From: Leptobrachium leishanense
Lineage: Eukaryota; Chordata; Amphibia; Anura; Megophryidae
Length of the DNA: 64,000 bases
NCBI GenBank assembly: GCA_009667805.1
Contig: CM019068.1
Coordinates: 7,993,733 to 8,057,732, forward strand
Direction of reading: 5' to 3'
Shown here piece after piece: positions 10,077 to 20,388 of the stretch. Each line of letters begins with the position of its first letter. Position 1 is the stretch's first letter. Under the pieces are notes generated by a model. The model saw only the letters and a list, made by a program, of their open reading frames with translations, had not been told where the DNA came from and did not search any database. Both the position numbers and the translations under genes were made by a program.

Positions 10077-10327
10077 AGTAAAAGAAAATTAACTGCAATA
10101 CACCAAACTGCCCCCACGCCTTGTCTTTTATACCCCCTTCCCCCTCCCTCCCATTGTTCCTCTCCCTATTGCATCCAATCACAAATCGGCCATGCTTCAG
10201 CTCATTAAGCAAAAAAGCCCCCATGCCGGATCCCATAGAACGAAGGGAACTCACTCCCTTTCACTCTTGTGTAATACAGGGATAATTCTTAAACCTTGCT
10301 AAATCCTAATTAGTATCTCTCTCGAAC
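10077..10327 (+). repeat. Dispersed direct repeat, copy 2
   Basis: This is the second copy of 209-457, in the same orientation. Confidence 0.85.
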
Positions 10328-10787
10328 AAACCCTTTGTAAATGGCAAAGTGCTACTTTCACTTATTGTTGCATAAAATAAGGAGCAAAGCGAGGAATATG
10401 TAAACAATAGGTATTGCTAAACTCAGAACTAAATTTAGAAACTACTAAGGAATTAATTTTTTTTGACGGTTGTTGATACGTAAGAAATTTTGGGGGTCAA
10501 AGTTTGTCATATTTCACAATGTTTTTTATAGTAAATTATATGAAATGATGAAAAAAATGGTATCTTTATAAAGTCCATTTAATGACGAGAAAAACAGTGT
10601 AAAATATGTGTGGGTTGCATAAACGAGTAAGAGGAAAATTTGACGTAAACACAAACAGCACAGAAACGTAAAAACAGTAGCGGTCACTAAAGGACGGATT
10701 TGTGTAAAACCGCCCGGTCACTAAGGGGTTAACAAAATACCGATATAATAAAAAAAGAAACACATATCCCCCCACGCTACCAGTCAC
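10328..10787. other. AT-rich non-coding sequence
   Basis: Nothing is recognised in this stretch. The only longer minus-strand frame (10566-10787) is rich in Phe, Tyr and Val and has no family resemblance. Confidence 0.4.
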
Positions 10788-11090
10788 CCTGTCCCAGTAT
10801 ACCCTAGCATAGTTACTTCCACTCTCACACTATACCCAGTCACTCTCTCCCAGTATCCCAGTCACTCTTTCCCAGTACCCCAGTCACTCTCTCCCAGTAC
10901 CCCCAGTCACTCTTTCTCCATTTACCCCCACTTTCTCCCAGTACCCCCACTTTCTCCCAGTACCCTCCAGTCACTCTCTCTCTCCAAGTACCCCCAGTCA
11001 CTCGCTCTCCCAGTACCCCCAGTCACTCTTTCTCCAAGTACCCCCAGTCACCCTCTCCCTGTACCCCCAGTACCCCCTCACTGTGTGTTG
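10788..11090. repeat. Minisatellite, about 23-26 bp unit
   Basis: Roughly a dozen imperfect copies of a unit built on CAGTCACTCTCTCCCAGTAC with a variable run of C. No coding function. Confidence 0.85.
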
Positions 11091-11359
11091 GTTATGCTGC
11101 TCTGATGTCACACAGTGTCACCTACCCGCGTGGAGTTGCTGGTGGCCGGGGGGGAGCTGTCCAGGGGGCTTAGTGGAGACTGAATTTTAAATGGGAAGCA
11201 GAGCAGGCGCCTCCCTCCCTCCTTCTTGTTCAGCAGCTGCAGGGCTGCCAGTGGCGGGGGGGGGGTGGCACAGGGCTTCAAGGGGTGCTGACAAGCACGG
11301 TACAGGGTGTTCCGTCGGATAATGCTGCCTTGCTTCACGTGACTCATGTTGGCGTTAAG

Positions 11360-11610
11360 GAGTCATGACAGGACCAGAATTTTCTGTCCTGGTCCTCCCT
11401 TCCGGATGCTGAGTGCCAAGTCACCACCGGCGCCGCAAAACTGGTGGCTGCTCATGCAAGGGCCTCTCATGGACACCAGTGTCTGTGAACAGACACCTTG
11501 CTGATCCCTGCTGGAAAATATTAGTGGTTCAAATGTCTTTTGAAATTTTGCGCCCCTAACAAAATTGCGCCTGGGGCGACCGCCCCGAGGCCCCCCCATG
11601 CTACGACACT
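11360..11610 (-). mobile_element. hAT-like element end
   Basis: The last 70 bp up to 11610, read on the minus strand, start CAGTGTCGTAGCATGGGG and continue through a GGGGCG-rich part to TTTTGTTAGGGGCGCA. This closely matches the left end of the hAT-like element at 26460, including the TTTTGTTAGGGGCGCA block. The opposite end was not found, so the extent is uncertain. The sequence between about 11100 and 11360 may be its interior. Confidence 0.5.
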
Positions 11611-11614
11611 GAGT

Positions 11615-11730
11615 ATTACAAAGCTGGTGCTAACTTAACCAGAGCTGTTGTAAACTTAAAACCTCCATAGGCTATAATGGCTCTGGGACGTTTACAACAG
11701 CTCTGGGTAAGTTAGCACCAACTTTGTAAT
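11615..11730. mobile_element. Short palindromic MITE
   Basis: Arms of about 40 bp (11615-11654 and 11690-11730) are near-perfect reverse complements, beginning ATTACAAAGCTGGTGCTAAC, with a 35-bp loop. It lies 4 bp from the hAT-like end. No coding capacity. Confidence 0.75.
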
Positions 11731-12060
11731 ATGGCCCCAGATGTTTTGTATCTGCAGCTTACATGTCATTCCCTATGCATTCATAAGTATCGCAGGCACA
11801 GGGGGTGGTGCATCACCTCTCTGCATCCCTCGTCCCTGTTACACAGCGGCCACAGCATGAAAGCGGCTTCTGATACTAAGCCATGATTTGATCTACAGTG
11901 TCATGGGGCCCCAGTGAAAAGCTAGGCCGGGCCCCTTCCTGTGCCTCGGGCAGTGCCCTATTGCCCTAATGGTCAGACCAGCCCTGCTCCCTCACTTCCT
12001 TGACCTGTAATTAGGTTGGTAAATAATGTTGGGGTTATATAAGAGGGAGAGGGGAGGGGT
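11731..12060. other. Non-coding sequence, nothing recognised
   Basis: No gene or clear repeat is recognised. The stretch leads into the 5' region of the plus-strand Ngaro element. Confidence 0.4.
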
Positions 12061-12160
12061 CTTACCTTTCTGATCCTTCCAGCGTGGGGGACACATCAAA
12101 AATGTTCTCCCTAGCAAATTTTCTGCTCCTCGTGCCTGCAAACGGAAAGACAGTGTTAGT

Positions 12161-13905
12161 ATGGCTGGCATTAACGTTGCGGACCTGCTGGGTCAATTGT
12201 GGGCTCATGCTGCGGCGCAGGGGCTGTCTTTCGCCCAGTTACTGGAGGAGTCACCACCGGTTGATCCCCCGGTCCCGTCTATGGTACGAGGGCATACTGG
12301 GCAAGGGCAATGGAGGAGTGAGCGTTCTTCAAGGCCCCCGATCTGGCTGAGCCCTAGCCCACCCCGGCGGCGAACATCGACGGCGATCGTTTCGAAGGCG
12401 GGTGGCCTGGCGGGAGAGGCTGCAGGATCGAGGTCGGTGTCCTCTGGAGGGTTCGTGGTTCCGGATACGTCGCGGGTTGGATCCAGGATCACACGGGCCG
12501 GTGGGCAGCAGAGGCTCCAGGATGTTGGCGGGCAGCAGAGGCTACAGGATGTCGGCGGGCAGTGGGGGCTCCAGGATGTCAACAGGCAGGTGAGCCAAGA
12601 TAAATGGCGGGGCTGCGGTGTGCCAAGATGGTGGCCAGAGGAGGCGATCGAGGAGTCCACGCTCTCCCACTGTCCCTGCTGCGGCTGAGCGTCCAGCGGT
12701 GAGGCAGCAGGCTGGCTCCGCCCCCAGGCAACGCCTGAATGCGCGTCATCCTGTGCGCCGGGAGCAGGCGGCCAATAGAAGAACACCCCACCAAGATGGC
12801 AGAGCCCATGGTCGGGGTCAGGAAATTGCCCTTGAAATTCAAATTGTGCCGGCGATGGCTCCGAAGTTGGCAAGGAACGTCGGGGGGTCATGTGGAGGTG
12901 CCCCCTCGGACCAGAAGTGCCCCTACAGCAGGAATTTCAGAGTGAATCGGCCGGAGTTGGCTCTAGACGTTTAGATGTGGCGGCTCCAGGCGCTTGGACC
13001 AGCAGCAGACGCGCTTCAGTGCGGCGGTGACATGGGGACCAGATCGTCGACGGCGGTTCCAGCTTCCTCCCAGCTCCTCTCGGCATGTAAGTCTGACTTG
13101 GCGGCGCTCCTGAGACTGAGTGGTGAGCCGGCAGGGGGCTGCGGGTGATACTGCGCTGCCGTACGGTGTGCTGGATGCGTTAGTGGCGGTGGAGGTGGCA
13201 GGAGCTGACCCGGGACAGGAAAATGCATCGACGGGGGGGGGGGTGTCTGTGGGCGACTATAGACAATTGTCAGCATGCAACCTTTCGCTGCTGGGCATGC
13301 AAGTTTCTCATGAAGTGCGGGAAAAAATATGGAAAGGGGACTATGTGGACGTGTTGATGTTAGTGGCAGAAGACAGGGAGACTATAGATAGCCTTAAGAA
13401 GTTAGATGACAAGGTGGAGGACGAGGATAAGAAAAGAGGATTGCCGCGTACTTTCGGTAACTGGCTGCAAGGGTTCTTGGCGTACTGCGCCATATTGTGC
13501 GAGAAGCAGCCGGAAAAATGTGTCTCGCTTTTTACGTATTTGAACCTTATATTTGGGGGCGTATAAAACGTATGGGGGGGCAGTGGTGGTTCAAATACGA
13601 TCAGCAGTTCAGGCAGAAGCTGGCGGTTCGCCCAAGTATGTGTTTTGACATTGAGGACGCTAATTTGTGGCTGCTGATCATGACACCAGCGTGCCCGTTG
13701 GTTAACGCCCTTTCATGGGACCACTGGCGCCGCCTCTCCCACAGTGTCAGCGGTGGCGCGACGGGGTAGTTGTTGGCTCTACAACGAGTCCTCGTGTCGC
13801 TGGGCTTCGGCATGTCGATTTCGGCAAGAATGCGCTCAGTGCAGGGGAGGACATCCTGCCTTCCGATGTTTTCAAAGAGGTAGAGGTGCCGCATTTTTTA
13901 AGCAC
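12161..13905 (+). pseudogene. Ngaro gag-like ORF1, frameshifted
   Basis: The N-terminus (from 12161) begins MAGINVADLLGQLWAHAA and is followed by a Pro/Arg/Ser-rich region with an internal 18-20 bp repeat (about 12500-12590). The conserved core, in the frame 13120-13566, has VSHEVREKIWKGDYVDVL and then RTFGNWLQGFLAYCAILCEK. It continues after a shift with KYDQQFRQKLAVRPS (about 13594-13650). After another shift a cysteine-rich segment, CRFRQECAQCRGGHPAFRCF (about 13816-13875), resembles the Ngaro zinc knuckle. These would form the nucleocapsid in an active element. At least three frame changes make this copy non-functional. Confidence 0.75.
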
Positions 13906-13939
13906 GGGCTCGGGACGTACCTCAGGGTGGGGGTCACTC

Positions 13940-15486
13940 CGGTGAACATTCACGTGATGCTCCCTTGGCTCGGGCGGTACCCCAATAGGAGGACAGCCGC
14001 TGTTTTATCTTCCGGGCTTTGTATGGTTTTCGGATCCCGTTTGCGCATTCAGAATTCCCGATGTTTTCCGATAATTTGCCTTCCACAAAGCAGCGGGAGG
14101 GTGTTTTAGCGGGAAAACTGGCGGCAGAGGTGTGGTTGGGTCGGATGGCGGGGCCTTTCCGGTGCCTGCCATTTACCAATTTGAGGGTTTCGCCTTTGGG
14201 TTTGGTGCCGAAGAGGGAAGGGAGTAAGTTTAGGATAATTCACCATCTGTCCTACCCGGCAGGGGCGTCTGTCAATGACGGGATTTCTAAAGAAGAATGC
14301 AGGGTTCGGTATGCGTCTTTTGACGAGGCACTCTGGCTGGTTAGGACAGATGATGAAGGGTGCTTGTTGGCCAAGGTGGATGTGGAGGCAGCTTTGTGGC
14401 TGCTTCCGGTACACCTGGAATGTCATCACCTATTGGGTTGCAGCTTCAAAGGCGAATACTATTTCGACAGGTGTCTGCCGATGGGATGTTCAATATCCTG
14501 TTCTCTTTTTGTGCTCTTTGCCGGTTTTTTGCATTGGGTGGTTTGTGAGCGCGCGGGTAGGGATTCTGTCGTACATTATCTCAACGATATCTTATTCATT
14601 GGCCCGGGGGATTCCCTTGTGTGTGCGGAGCTGCTTCGGGTTTTTCGGGACGTGGCTTTTGAGTTCGGGGTCCCATTGGCGGCGCAGAAAACGGAAGGGC
14701 CTTGTTGAACCTCGTCCTTTTTGGGTATCGAAATTGATACCGACCACCGGGTTTTTCGGTTACCGGCCGAAAAGCTGGAGGTCTTGGAGTGGATGGTGGC
14801 TAGGGCAGTGGGGGTTAAAAAATTGCGGTTGCAAGAAGTCCAGTCGTTGTTGGGCCATTTGGTTTTTGCCTGCCGGGTAATGCCAATGGGCCAAGCTTTT
14901 TGCCGATGGTTGTCGCTGGCTACCGCTAGTATTCGGGAGCCTTTTCATTTTGTCCGGATAACACAGACCATCAGGGCGGATCTGGCCGTCTGGCAGTCCT
15001 TCCTGGCCAGGTATAACGGTTGTTCCTATTGGCAGGAAGCTGAGGCAAATAACTTGGCCTTGGAGTTGTTCACTGATGCGGCGAGGGCGCATGGTTTTGG
15101 TGCTTATTTCCGCGGGCGTTGGTGTGCGCAAGCGTGGCCGCCGGATTGGGAGGGTTCTGAGCTATTACGGAACCTGACCTTTTTGGAATTGTTTGCGATG
15201 GTGGTGTCACTGGAGCTGTGGGGAGAGAGTCTAGCGAATCACAGTTGTCTTCTGGACGGATAACATGAGTGTGGTGCAGGTGGTTAATCGAATGTCATCC
15301 AGTTTGTTACCGGTGCTGCGTTTACTGCGTTGGTTCGTGTTGCGTTGCCTGGAATGTAATATCTGGTTTCGTGCACGGCACGTTCTGGTAATCAATAGTG
15401 TGATCGCTGACTCTCTCTCCCTGTTCCAGTGGAGCCGTTTCTGTCAGGTCGGCTGCGGAACGGACCGGGATGGCTTTTCTTGTTGA
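13940..15486 (+). pseudogene. Ngaro reverse transcriptase and RNase H, mutated
   Basis: RT is best read in the frame 14019-14708. It has RVSPLGLVPKREGSKFR, IIHHLSYPAG, LAKVDVEAALWLLPVH and LPMGCSISCSLF, and then VHYLNDILF where the family has Y-L-D-D. Replacement of one catalytic Asp by Asn should abolish polymerisation. A stop and shift near 14705-14720 separate the thumb, which begins GIEIDTDHRVFRLPAEK. RNase H follows (ELFTDAARAHGFGAYF, then LTFLELFAMVVSLELWG). A 1-nt shift near 15255 precedes the conserved DNMSVVQVVNRMSS. The domain order and motifs are clear but the copy is dead. Confidence 0.85.
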
Positions 15487-15489
15487 GTT

Positions 15490-16316
15490 ATGGAACCTCG
15501 CTTCGCCGGCCTGAGGGAGCTGATGTTCTCTTCAGTTGCTGAATCCACGTGGAGGTCGTATGTTAAGATTTGGAGGTCATGGGGAGCGGTTGCCACTGCG
15601 GAGCGGGGTTGGGGGGACGTGACCGGTCGCCGTTGGGCTACATGGGTGTTTATGGAGGATCTCAATTCTCGAGGGCAATCGGCAGCATCTGTTGAAAAAG
15701 CCTTGTCGGCTCTGTCAATGTTGTGCCATTTATTGGAGTGGGAAGATGTGTCTAAGGAGGGGTTGTTGAATCGGGTCGCTCGTGACGGGTTGGAGGAACG
15801 GTTCCGCTCCTGATTCTAGGCGTCCGGTGTCTTCCTCAGTGTTGGAATCAGTGCTGGGGTCCTACCGGGCATTTGCGCGGATGCGTATGAGGTCAGCTTA
15901 TTCAGTACTGCATTTTCATTTAGTTTTTATGGCGCCCTTCGCATTGGGAAACTGGTGTCGCGGGGTGCGTCAATGTCCTCGGGTTTGTTTTGGGACCAGG
16001 TTATGGTTGGGATACGGGATGTGCAGCTGTGGGTGGCGCGTTCCAAGACAGATGAGAGGGGCAGGGGTGCCAGAGTGACGTTGGACCGGATAGGTGGTGC
16101 CTGTCAGGGCAGCCGCTGACTCGGTATCAATTTTCGGCCATCCTTAAGAGCAGTGTGGGGGTGTTGAGATTGGACGCGGGGTCCTTTTCTACACATTCGT
16201 TCCGGATTGGGGCAGCCATGGAGGCGGCAGGCCTGGGGCGTCCGGGGAGATGTTGGGTAGGATCGGCAGGTGGCGTTCTATTAGGTATCTATCGTACATC
16301 CGTCCTCATTTGTGAT
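15490..16316 (+). pseudogene. Ngaro tyrosine recombinase, frameshifted
   Basis: The N-terminal core-binding part (15490-15813) is open and includes SSVAESTWRSYVKIWRSWG. The catalytic part is spread over several frames. FSTHSFRIGAAMEAAG (about 16185-16230) has the H-x-x-R box, and GRIGRWRSIRYLSYIRP (about 16256-16306) holds the expected nucleophilic Tyr, followed by a TGA. At least two indels lie between 15780 and 16260. In an intact element this enzyme would insert circular cDNA. Confidence 0.8.
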
Positions 16317-16833
16317 TCCTTTTCCAGGTGCTCCTCCACGCCTCGTTTGGATTGTAGGACACTCGTTTATTCACTGGGCTGCGCGGAGGGCGGAGGCTCA
16401 GGTCAGTGGTAGGTGCCTTGGTTTTTCCGCAGAGGTGGCGCAGATCTGTTGGTTAGGTGTTTGGGGACTACGATGGCGGCAAGTTTATACCGGATGTTTA
16501 CGGCTTTCTCAGCGGGCCCCAGAAGGAGTGGTTTTGGTTATCCACACAGGGGGAAATGACCTGGGGCTTCTCCGGTCCGTGGACCTGCTTCACTTTATAA
16601 AACAGGACTTGGCCAGGTGTTTTGCTTTGTTTCGGGGGTTGACGCTGGTATGGTCCGAAATTGGTTTGGGGGGTTTGGTTGTCCGTCACAGTGAACTGGA
16701 AGGGGACAACAGGGATGTGGTTCGGCCTGACGGAGTTCATTTGACGGTCATCGGCCTCGATATTTTTCTGGTGGGTCTTGTAGAAGGCATTGAGAGGGCG
16801 CTGGCTGCGGGGGGAGCGCAGGGGCGGCCATGA
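16312..16833 (+). CDS. SGNH/GDSL hydrolase-like ORF of Ngaro
   Basis: This is an uninterrupted frame of 173 codons directly after the recombinase; its first codon is GTG, so the true start is unknown. It keeps the SGNH hydrolase blocks: block I WIVGHSFIHW with Ser18, block III HTGGNDLG with Asn82, and block V RPDGVHLT with Asp140 and His143. Thus a Ser-Asp-His set plus the oxyanion Asn is present. Family members cleave esters, but the substrate in Ngaro elements is unknown. The sequence just before it, TTCCTTTTCCAG, resembles a 3' splice site, so a spliced subgenomic RNA is possible. It is less damaged than the rest of the element. Confidence 0.7.
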   Translation: MIPFPGAPPRLVWIVGHSFIHWAARRAEAQVSGRCLGFSAEVAQICWLGVWGLRWRQVYTGCLRLSQRAPEGVVLVIHTGGNDLGLLRSVDLLHFIKQDLARCFALFRGLTLVWSEIGLGGLVVRHSELEGDNRDVVRPDGVHLTVIGLDIFLVGLVEGIERALAAGGAQGRP

Positions 16834-17097
16834 GGGGGATGTCAGCCCCTCGCGTTGGCGGAAAGAACCCTGGTCAGCGTAAGATAATGATGGAAAGGTA
16901 AGCCGCCGAATGGTGGGCACTGGGGAGACGCGCCTGTGGCTGGCTGATGGCGCCACAGATAGCGAGCTCATGGTTTATGTGAAGGAGAAACTGCCACCCG
17001 TCGATGCTGGGGGTGGGCAGATGTTAAGCATTGGTATATAAAAGTTTTAAGTTATGTGGATAATGTTCTTTGAAATAAAAGCTGTGGCTAAGAAATG

Positions 17098-17222
17098 GTG
17101 CTGTGTGGTGTTAATGGTGTTGTGTGGTGTTAATGGTGTTGTGTGGTGTTAATGGTGTTGTGTGGTGTTAATGGTGTTGTGTGGTGTTAATGGTGTTGTG
17201 TGTTGTTAATGGTGTTAATGGT
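17098..17222 (+). repeat. Minisatellite, 19-bp unit
   Basis: About six copies of GTGTTGTGTGGTGTTAATG follow the 3' end of the Ngaro element. Confidence 0.9.
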
Positions 17223-17451
17223 GGGCACTGGGCAGATACACAGATCACAGACCTCAGCAGTCACGCAATTTAATCTTAAATCTACAATTTCTTTCCAATT
17301 CTGCAGAAAATGACGAGTAACGCTGTGAATGTCCGCAGCGCCGCCGTGCGAGGGTTAAACCCGCCTTTCCTTCCTGATGTTTATCTGAGCAGTGATGAGA
17401 TCTGCGGCTAACAGAGACGCACTCGCACGCATTGTTATCTCCGCGGCCGCT
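17223..17451. other. Non-coding spacer
   Basis: A unique, fairly GC-rich stretch between two minisatellites. No gene is recognised. Confidence 0.4.
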
Positions 17452-18575
17452 CACTGAATCACACAACGGTGGCCAAAAACAAGCGAGCCGCTCACGAATC
17501 ACACAACCGGCAGCCCCAAACGAGCCGCTCACTGAATCACACAACCAGCAGCCAAAAACAAGCGAGCCGCTCACTGAATCACACAACCAGCAGCCAAAAA
17601 CAAGCGAGCCGCTCACTGAATCACACAACAGCAGCCAAAAACAAGCGAGCCGCTCACTGAATCACACAACCAGCAGCCAAAAACAAGCGAGCCGCTCACT
17701 GAATCACACAACAGTGGCCAAAAACAAGCGAGCCGCTCACTGAATCACACAACAGTGGCCAAAAACAAGCAAGCCGCTCACTGAATCACACAACAGTGGC
17801 CAAAAACAAGTGAGCCGCTCACTGAATCACACAACCAGCAGCCACAAACGAGCCGCTCACTGAATCACACAACAGTGGCCAAAAACAAGCGAGCCGCTCA
17901 CTGAATCAAACAACAGTGGCCAAAAACAAGCGAGCCGCTCACTGAATCACACAACCAAACAACAGTGGCCAAAAACAAGCGAGCCGCTCACTGAATCACA
18001 CAACCAGCAGCCAAAAACAAGCGAGCCGCTCACTGAATCACACAACCAGCAGCCAAAAACAAGCGAGCCGCTCACTGAATCACACAACCAGCAGCCAAAA
18101 ACAAGCGAGCCACTCACTGAATCACACAACAGTGGCCAAAAACAAGCGAGCCGCTCACTGAATCACAGAACAGTGGCCAAAAACAAGTGAGCCGCTCACT
18201 GAATCACACAACCAGCAGCCAAAAACAAGCGAGCCGCTCACTGAATCACACAACCAGCAGCCACAAACGAGCCGCTCACTGAATCACACACAACCAGCAG
18301 CCAAAAACAAGCGAGCCGCTCACTGAATCAAACAACGGTGGTCAAAAACAAGCGAGCCGCTCACTGAATCACACAACGGTGGTCAAAAACAAGCGAGCCT
18401 CTCACTGAATCACACAACGGTGGTCAAAAACAAGCGAGCCGCTCACTGAATCACACAACGGTGGCCAAAAACAAGCAAGCCGCTCACTGAATCACACAAC
18501 CGCGGCCAAAAACAAGCGAGCCGCTCACTGAATCACACAACTGGCAGCCACAAACGAGCCGCTCACTGAATCAAA
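17452..18575 (+). repeat. Minisatellite, 42-bp unit
   Basis: About 26 copies of a 42-bp unit containing GAGCCGCTCACTGAATCACA, with variants CCAGCAGCC and CAGTGGCC. Because 42 is a multiple of three, repetitive open frames appear on both strands. These are not genes. The right edge merges into the CAAAT-repeat tail of the neighbouring LINE. Confidence 0.95.
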
Positions 18576-20388
18576 TCAAATCAAATCAAAATAAGCTTTA
18601 TTGGCAGGACCAAATACATTTTAGCATTGCCAAAGCATATGGGGTGGAGGGGGGGGGTAGTGGGACATATATATGGGGGGAATGGGCAAGTCCATGGACA
18701 TTATCAGGGGTAAGGGATAATGTGAGGTCGGATGGGGGAGAGTCCGTGTTGGGGATTTATAAGTCCAGGATCTCTCATGTTCCTCTCAGTCTGTGACATT
18801 CTGTGACGTATTGGGCAGATATTTTCACCGCCGGCTCCTCTTCTCCCAGTATGATGTGGAGTTTCCTCGTCTCTTCTCCCAGTATGATGTGGAGTTTCCT
18901 AGTCTCTTCTCCCAGTATGATGTGGAGTTTCCTCATCTCTTCTATAGAGGTGAAGTCCGGGATGAGAGCGGAGAGTCTCTGGAAGTGAGTTTCCCTCAGT
19001 GCTGAGTACTTGGGGCACTGTAGGAGGAAGTGGACCTCATCTTCCAGGGCCTCCTGGTCACAATGCTGGCACAGTCTATTCTCCCTGGGCTTGTAGGTCT
19101 GTCTATGCCGCCCTGATTGGATTTCCAGGCTGTGGGCGCTCAGTCTGTACCGGCTCAGGATCTGTCTGTCCTTGGGGTCTTGTAGTACCTCCAGGTATGG
19201 GGCCAGTTTGTATTCCCTCTGTAAGGATTGGTAAATGGGGAGTTTCTTGGAGTTTGCTATATCATGTCTCCATTCTCTGATATAGTTTTCCCTGGAATCG
19301 TTAATTAGGGCCTTTATTTGATATTTTGTCAGGTTGCATTCATGGGGGCTTTGGATGATCCGGGTGGATATGAGTTGTTGCAGCCCACATGGTTTGGGGT
19401 GGTCCTTGTTGGCCAGTAGGGCTTTATGGTGGTATGAGTTGAGGCTGCTGATGTTTAGGTGGTCCCAGTATGATAGCGCCCTCTTCTGTACTGCAAGAAG
19501 TAAGGGGTGTCTGCCCTGCTCGGCCCGGCAAGCATTGTTAGAGGTGCTCCGATGGACTTGGAATATTTCTGTTGGGCTGGTGTCCCATTTGGGTTGGTCA
19601 GGGTAGGTGATGGGGCCCCAAACTTCACTGCCATAAAGGAGGATTGGAGCGATGACGCTATCACAGATTTTAAGCTAGACTCTTACAGGCGGTTTTAGTT
19701 TGTAGAGGTTTCTCCTTATGGCATAGAAGGTTCTACACGCCTTGTCTCTTAGGGCCTCTATGGCTGGTTTGAAATTTCCTGATTGGTTTGTTTCTAGGCC
19801 GAGGTATGTGTAGCTGTTGGCTTCCTCAAGAGTGCAGTCATTAAGTGTGAAAGAGGAACTCTTGGTTTTTGCGTTCTTCCTTTGGAAAACCATGACCTTT
19901 GTTTTCTTTTGGTTGATGGGTAGTGCCCATGCCGCACTGTATTTTTCCAGCACTTCCAGGCTGTCTTGTAGACCTCTTTCTGTTGGTGACAGTAATAGGA
20001 GGTCATCTGCATACCACAGGAACTTCACCTCGGTGTCATGTAGAGTTAGTCCTGGTGCTGAGGAGGATTCTAGAGCTTCAGCCAGTCCATTGATGTAGAT
20101 GTTAAAGAGGGTTGGACTTAAGCTGCAGCCTTGTCTGACTCCACGAGCCTGCCGGAAATACTCTGTTCTCTTCCCATTCACCTTTATGCTGCAGAAGTTC
20201 TCATTATATGAGCTCTTGATGATGTCATATGTTTTTCCTCCTATTCCACTCTCCAGTAGTTTGAGGAACAGGCCTGGGTGTCACACGGAGTCAAAGGCCT
20301 TCTTAAAGTCCACAAAGCAGGCAAATATTTTCCCATGTTTTGTATTGTGGACATGGTCCTTGATAAGACTGTGCAGGGTGTAGATGGG
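18576..20388 (-). mobile_element. 5'-truncated non-LTR retrotransposon (Rex1/L2-like)
   Basis: The minus strand carries the C-terminal half of a LINE ORF2, then a 3' UTR ending in GCCAATAAAGCTTATTTTG and a repeated ATTTG tail at 18576-18595. RT is clear, no LTR is present, and the 5' end is cut off inside the RT at about 20388. This is typical of target-primed insertion. It joins the ERV-like pol directly at its 5' side. Clade assignment to Rex1/L2 within the Jockey group is tentative. Confidence 0.8.
18960..20385 (-). pseudogene. LINE ORF2 reverse transcriptase C-terminal part
   Basis: An upstream piece (about 20285-20385) reads LHSLIKDHVHNTKHGKIFA and then FVDFKKAFDSV, with the first catalytic Asp. 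It ends in a stop that interrupts the frame at about 20279. The open frame 19675-20181 includes GVRQGCSLSPTLFNIYIN and LWYADDLLLLS (YADD active site). Downstream, broken pieces run to a zinc-finger-like CQHCDQEALEDEVHFLLQC near 19000-19070, a common end of such ORF2 proteins. Stops and shifts make it a pseudogene. Confidence 0.8.

Larger units (their letters stand above)
12061..17095 (+). mobile_element. Ngaro retrotransposon, copy 2 (near full-length, inactivated)
   Basis: Gag, RT, RNase H, tyrosine recombinase and SGNH hydrolase follow each other on the plus strand over about 4.7 kb. They end in an AT-rich tail with AATAAA at about 17072-17077. Frameshifts break gag, the RT/RNase H join and the recombinase, and the RT active site reads Y-L-N-D instead of Y-L-D-D. 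GTGGGCACTGGG occurs at about 16914 and again at about 17221 and may be a remnant of Ngaro split direct repeats. The exact 5' end is not defined. The element belongs to the tyrosine-recombinase class, which integrates without an integrase or target duplication. Confidence 0.88.

Noticed and set aside
11108..11599. Minus-strand frames of 78-79 codons as small genes
   Set aside because: They overlap a hAT-like element end and GC-rich non-coding DNA and show no domain or family resemblance.
17254..18129. Repeated CDSVSGSLVFGCWL and SRSLNHTT peptides
   Set aside because: They come from the 42-bp minisatellite, whose length keeps frames open.
20241..20388. C-terminal extension of the ERV-like pol frame ending in SSNYWRVE
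   Set aside because: In another frame the same DNA encodes conserved LINE RT (FVDFKKAFDSV), so the pol frame runs by chance into the neighbouring element.
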